Below, one piece after another: positions 7,211 to 8,634 of a stretch of 8,634 nucleotides of DNA; positions within the stretch are counted from its first letter, which is position 1; every line of letters starts with the position of its first letter. The notes beneath the pieces are model-generated. The model saw only the letters and a program-made list of their open reading frames with translations, had not been told where the DNA came from and ran no database searches. Source of the stretch: CAWATG01 sp963785035 (GTDB taxonomy: Bacteria > Actinomycetota > Acidimicrobiia > IMCC26256 > CAWATG01); the NCBI GenBank assembly GCA_963785035.1, contig CAWATG010000003.1, forward strand, positions 1 through 8,634, in the 5' to 3' direction. The position numbers and the translations under genes were made by a program.

Positions 7211-7241
7211 AGGCTACGTTTGCCAGCCCCCCGTCGTCGAA
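7211..7241 (-). promoter_or_regulatory. Possible promoter giving a leaderless mRNA for the second hydrolase
   Basis: On the minus strand TTCGAC (7241-7236) and TAGCCT (7216-7211) are spaced by 19 nt and resemble a weak -35/-10 pair. The -10 ends 7 nt before the ATG at 7203, so transcription would begin at or next to the start codon. The absence of a ribosome binding site fits. This is a motif-level guess. Confidence 0.25.
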
Positions 7242-7260
7242 CGCCGACCGATCACTCAAG

Positions 7261-7277
7261 CGGAACGGGTTGTTCCG
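7261..7277 (-). terminator. Hairpin in the gap between the second LLM and second hydrolase genes
   Basis: CGGAAC (7261-7266) and GTTCCG (7272-7277) form a perfect 6-bp stem with a five-base loop, 21 nt after the stop of the LLM gene on the minus strand. There is no T-tract. It could end or attenuate the LLM transcript before the hydrolase, or protect an mRNA end. Confidence 0.3.
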
Positions 7278-7297
7278 GGCGGTGCCTGTCGGTGCGC

Positions 7298-8171
7298 TCA
7301 TCGGCCGAGCCGTGCGACGGCGGGGATGATGTGCGCCCCGAGCGATTCGGTGAACTCGATGGGATCGCCAAGCGGCATCACCTCCACGAGGTCGACGCCG
7401 ATCTCGGCATAGTCGGCCATTTGTGCAACGAAGCCGTCGGCATCGTCGAGGGGGTTGCCCATGGCGAGAATGGTCGTGCGGATCGTCGCCGGGTCGCGGC
7501 CTTCGTCTTCGCAGTGCCGCGCGAGAACTTCGAGCTTGTGTGCGACCTCGGTTGGCGCGGAGGCGAAGAGGTTGCACGCGTCCGTGTAACGGGCCACGAG
7601 CCGGAGCGTCTTGCGCTCACCGCCACCCCCGATGAGGATCCGCGGGCGTGGCGCACTGATGGGTCGTGGCGAGCAGACGGTCTCGGCGAGTTGATAATGG
7701 TGACCCGCGAACGGGCCGTCGTCGTCGCTCCACATCTGCAGACAGATCTGCAGTGTTTCCTCGAGCCGCTCGAACCGCTCGGCAACCGCTGGGAACGGCA
7801 CACCGAGACCCCTGTGCTCGCGTTCATACCAGGCGGCGCCAATCCCTAGTTCGCGCGTGGCCGCCCGAGAGCACGTCGAGTGTCGTGACGATCTTGGCGA
7901 GCAGCCCGGGATGCCGATAGGTCACCCCGGTGACCAGCAGACCGAGGGTCATCGAGCTCGTCTGTCCGGCAAGGAACCCCAAAGAGGTGTAACCCTCGAG
8001 CATCGGATCCTGAGCCGTGGCCATCATCTCCATTTGGAACCAGTGGTCCATGAGCGTGAAGGTCGAGACGCCCACGTCCTCGGCGACGCGGGCGGTAGCA
8101 GCAAGCGTGGGGCCGAGAGATTCGGGTTCCCCCGGCAGCGTGAAGTTGGCGAAGTGGATTCCAACATGCAT
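7298..8171 (-). CDS. LLM class oxidoreductase, probable F420-dependent Rv1855c-type, one frameshift
   Basis: This is a luciferase-like oxidoreductase. From the ATG at 8171 it begins MHVGIHFANF and carries LMDHWFQM, LGLLVTGVTYRHPG and VLSGGHAR, then breaks near residue 107. Removing one T of the TT at 7850-7851 (an A on the coding strand) restores LGIGAAWYEREHRGLGVPFP and joins the second half with RPRILIGGGGERKTL and YTDACNL. The repaired protein has 290 residues and, from memory of the family, resembles the F420-dependent Rv1855c group; F420 use is inferred, not shown. The start is set by AGAGGG (8183-8178 on the coding strand) 6 nt upstream; an ATG at 8186 lacks such a site. It is upstream of the second dienelactone hydrolase on the same strand, suggesting a shared pathway. 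The substrate is unknown. Confidence 0.88.
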
Positions 8172-8224
8172 GGGCGTCCCTCTCATCGATCCATTCGCGC
8201 GTCGTGGACGGTGGATGCCGTCGG

Positions 8225-8237
8225 TCGTCAGTGACGA
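8225..8237. promoter_or_regulatory. Inverted repeat in a divergent intergenic region, possible operator
   Basis: TCGTCA and TGACGA flank a single G, making a perfect 6+1+6 inverted repeat in the 152-nt region between the divergent LLM gene (start 8171) and the LapA-type gene (start 8324). Its size and place fit a small dimeric repressor site. No regulator gene is present in the window. Confidence 0.3.
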
Positions 8238-8287
8238 TACGCGAGAAGGTCCACAGTCCGCGGTCGGCGCAGGCCGTACGCTGAAGG

Positions 8288-8303
8288 CGTCGAGGCCTCG
8301 ACG
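8288..8303. promoter_or_regulatory. Perfect 16-bp palindrome upstream of the LapA-type gene
   Basis: CGTCGAGGCCTCGACG is an uninterrupted perfect palindrome ending 20 nt before the ATG at 8324 and 6 nt before its ribosome binding site. It may be an operator overlapping the promoter or 5' leader. As an RNA hairpin it would have no loop-free space, so a DNA-binding site is more likely. Confidence 0.4.
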
Positions 8304-8323
8304 TTGATTGGGGGGAGAACTTC

Positions 8324-8605
8324 ATGGTGTCGCGAGACGAGAACGACGAAAGTACAGGTCGTGAAACAGAATCCGCGAAGAGGATCGGCGCTGGTGCGAT
8401 CGCGTCGCTCGTGGGCATCGCGGTGCTGCTGGTCTTCATTCTCCAAAACGGCCAGAAAGTCAGTCTCGACTTCCTGTTCTGGACGTTCACCTGGCCGCTG
8501 TGGGTGTTGACGGCTGTCTCGGCCGTCCTCGGTTCCTTGGTGTGGGAGGGCGTGGGCGTGGTTCGCCGGTATCGGCGTCGAGCCGAGCGCCGCGAGAAGC
8601 ACTGA
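8324..8605 (+). CDS. LapA/DUF1049-type small membrane protein
   Basis: This is a 93-residue inner-membrane protein with two predicted helices, about residues 21-41 (GAGAIASLVGIAVLLVFILQN) and 57-80. The linker QNGQKVSLDFLFWTFTWPLW closely matches the LapA (DUF1049) domain pattern, in which an N-Q-x-V segment follows the first helix and a W/P-L-W motif opens the second. The N-terminus is charged and hydrophilic, and the C-terminus is strongly basic (RRYRRRAERREKH), so both ends probably face the cytosol. In proteobacteria LapA proteins are linked to lipopolysaccharide control; in actinobacteria the role is unknown, so only the domain is transferred here. A GGGGGAG ribosome binding site (8311-8317) precedes the ATG by 6 nt, and a terminator follows at once, so it is probably a single-gene unit. 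Confidence 0.88.
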   Translation: MVSRDENDESTGRETESAKRIGAGAIASLVGIAVLLVFILQNGQKVSLDFLFWTFTWPLWVLTAVSAVLGSLVWEGVGVVRRYRRRAERREKH

Positions 8606-8608
8606 GGA

Positions 8609-8626
8609 CCGGGTGGAGACACCCGG
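8609..8626 (+). terminator. Intrinsic terminator after the LapA-type gene
   Basis: CCGGGTG (8609-8615) pairs perfectly with CACCCGG (8620-8626) around a GAGA tetraloop of the stable GNRA class, starting 4 nt after the stop codon. A short T-containing tail (CGTGTTCT) follows to the window end. Confidence 0.7.
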
Positions 8627-8634
8627 CGTGTTCT

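Noticed and set aside
7846..8622. Minus-strand open frame of 258 codons
   Set aside because: It runs through the LLM gene in a wrong frame and antisense to the LapA-type gene; its composition is low-quality and it has no motif.
1..8634. CRISPR array, tRNA, transposon or phage defence system
   Set aside because: I saw no regularly spaced direct repeats, no tRNA-like cloverleaf, no transposase, integrase, nuclease or toxin-antitoxin motif on either strand.

Overview
This is a GC-rich bacterial window, most likely actinobacterial. The hints are the strong G/C preference at third codon positions, two luciferase-like (LLM) flavin oxidoreductases of which one looks like the F420-dependent Rv1855c group, GTG start candidates, and GC-rich hairpins without long T-tracts. 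I cannot name a genus. I found no tRNA, rRNA, CRISPR array, insertion sequence or phage gene.

Layout. At the left edge a minus-strand gene of unknown function runs out of the window (1-186). Divergent from it lies a plus-strand block: a patatin-like phospholipase (278-1375) overlapping a threonine ammonia-lyase with a C-terminal ACT domain (ilvA-like, 1360-2570, broken by two frameshifts), then an unrecognised protein of about 130 residues (2754-3146). A strong symmetrical hairpin (3158-3183) separates this block from a convergent minus-strand pair: a dienelactone hydrolase-family protein (5426-4692) followed 13 nt later by a type I Baeyer-Villiger-type flavin monooxygenase (4678-3190, frameshifted near its C-terminus). 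Divergent from that pair is a plus-strand LLM oxidoreductase (5526-6524). It overlaps tail-to-tail with a second dienelactone hydrolase (7203-6505), whose upstream neighbour on the same strand is a second LLM oxidoreductase (8171-7298, frameshifted). Last comes a small two-helix LapA/DUF1049-type membrane protein (8324-8605) followed by a clean terminator.

How the genes may work together. The centre of the window (3190-8171) is a catabolic or detoxification cluster with two 'flavin oxygenase plus dienelactone-hydrolase' pairs and a lone LLM enzyme between them. The best-supported idea is that the Baeyer-Villiger enzyme turns a ketone into an ester or lactone and the adjacent hydrolase opens it. 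The substrate is unknown.

Reliability. Four clear single-base frameshifts, and probably a fifth, interrupt otherwise well-conserved genes. Each is repaired by removing one base. The uniform direction and the G-run/CGCG context point to sequencing or assembly error more than to gene decay, so the affected genes are annotated as full-length CDS with the break noted. I do not see a convincing undescribed defence or mobile system here.
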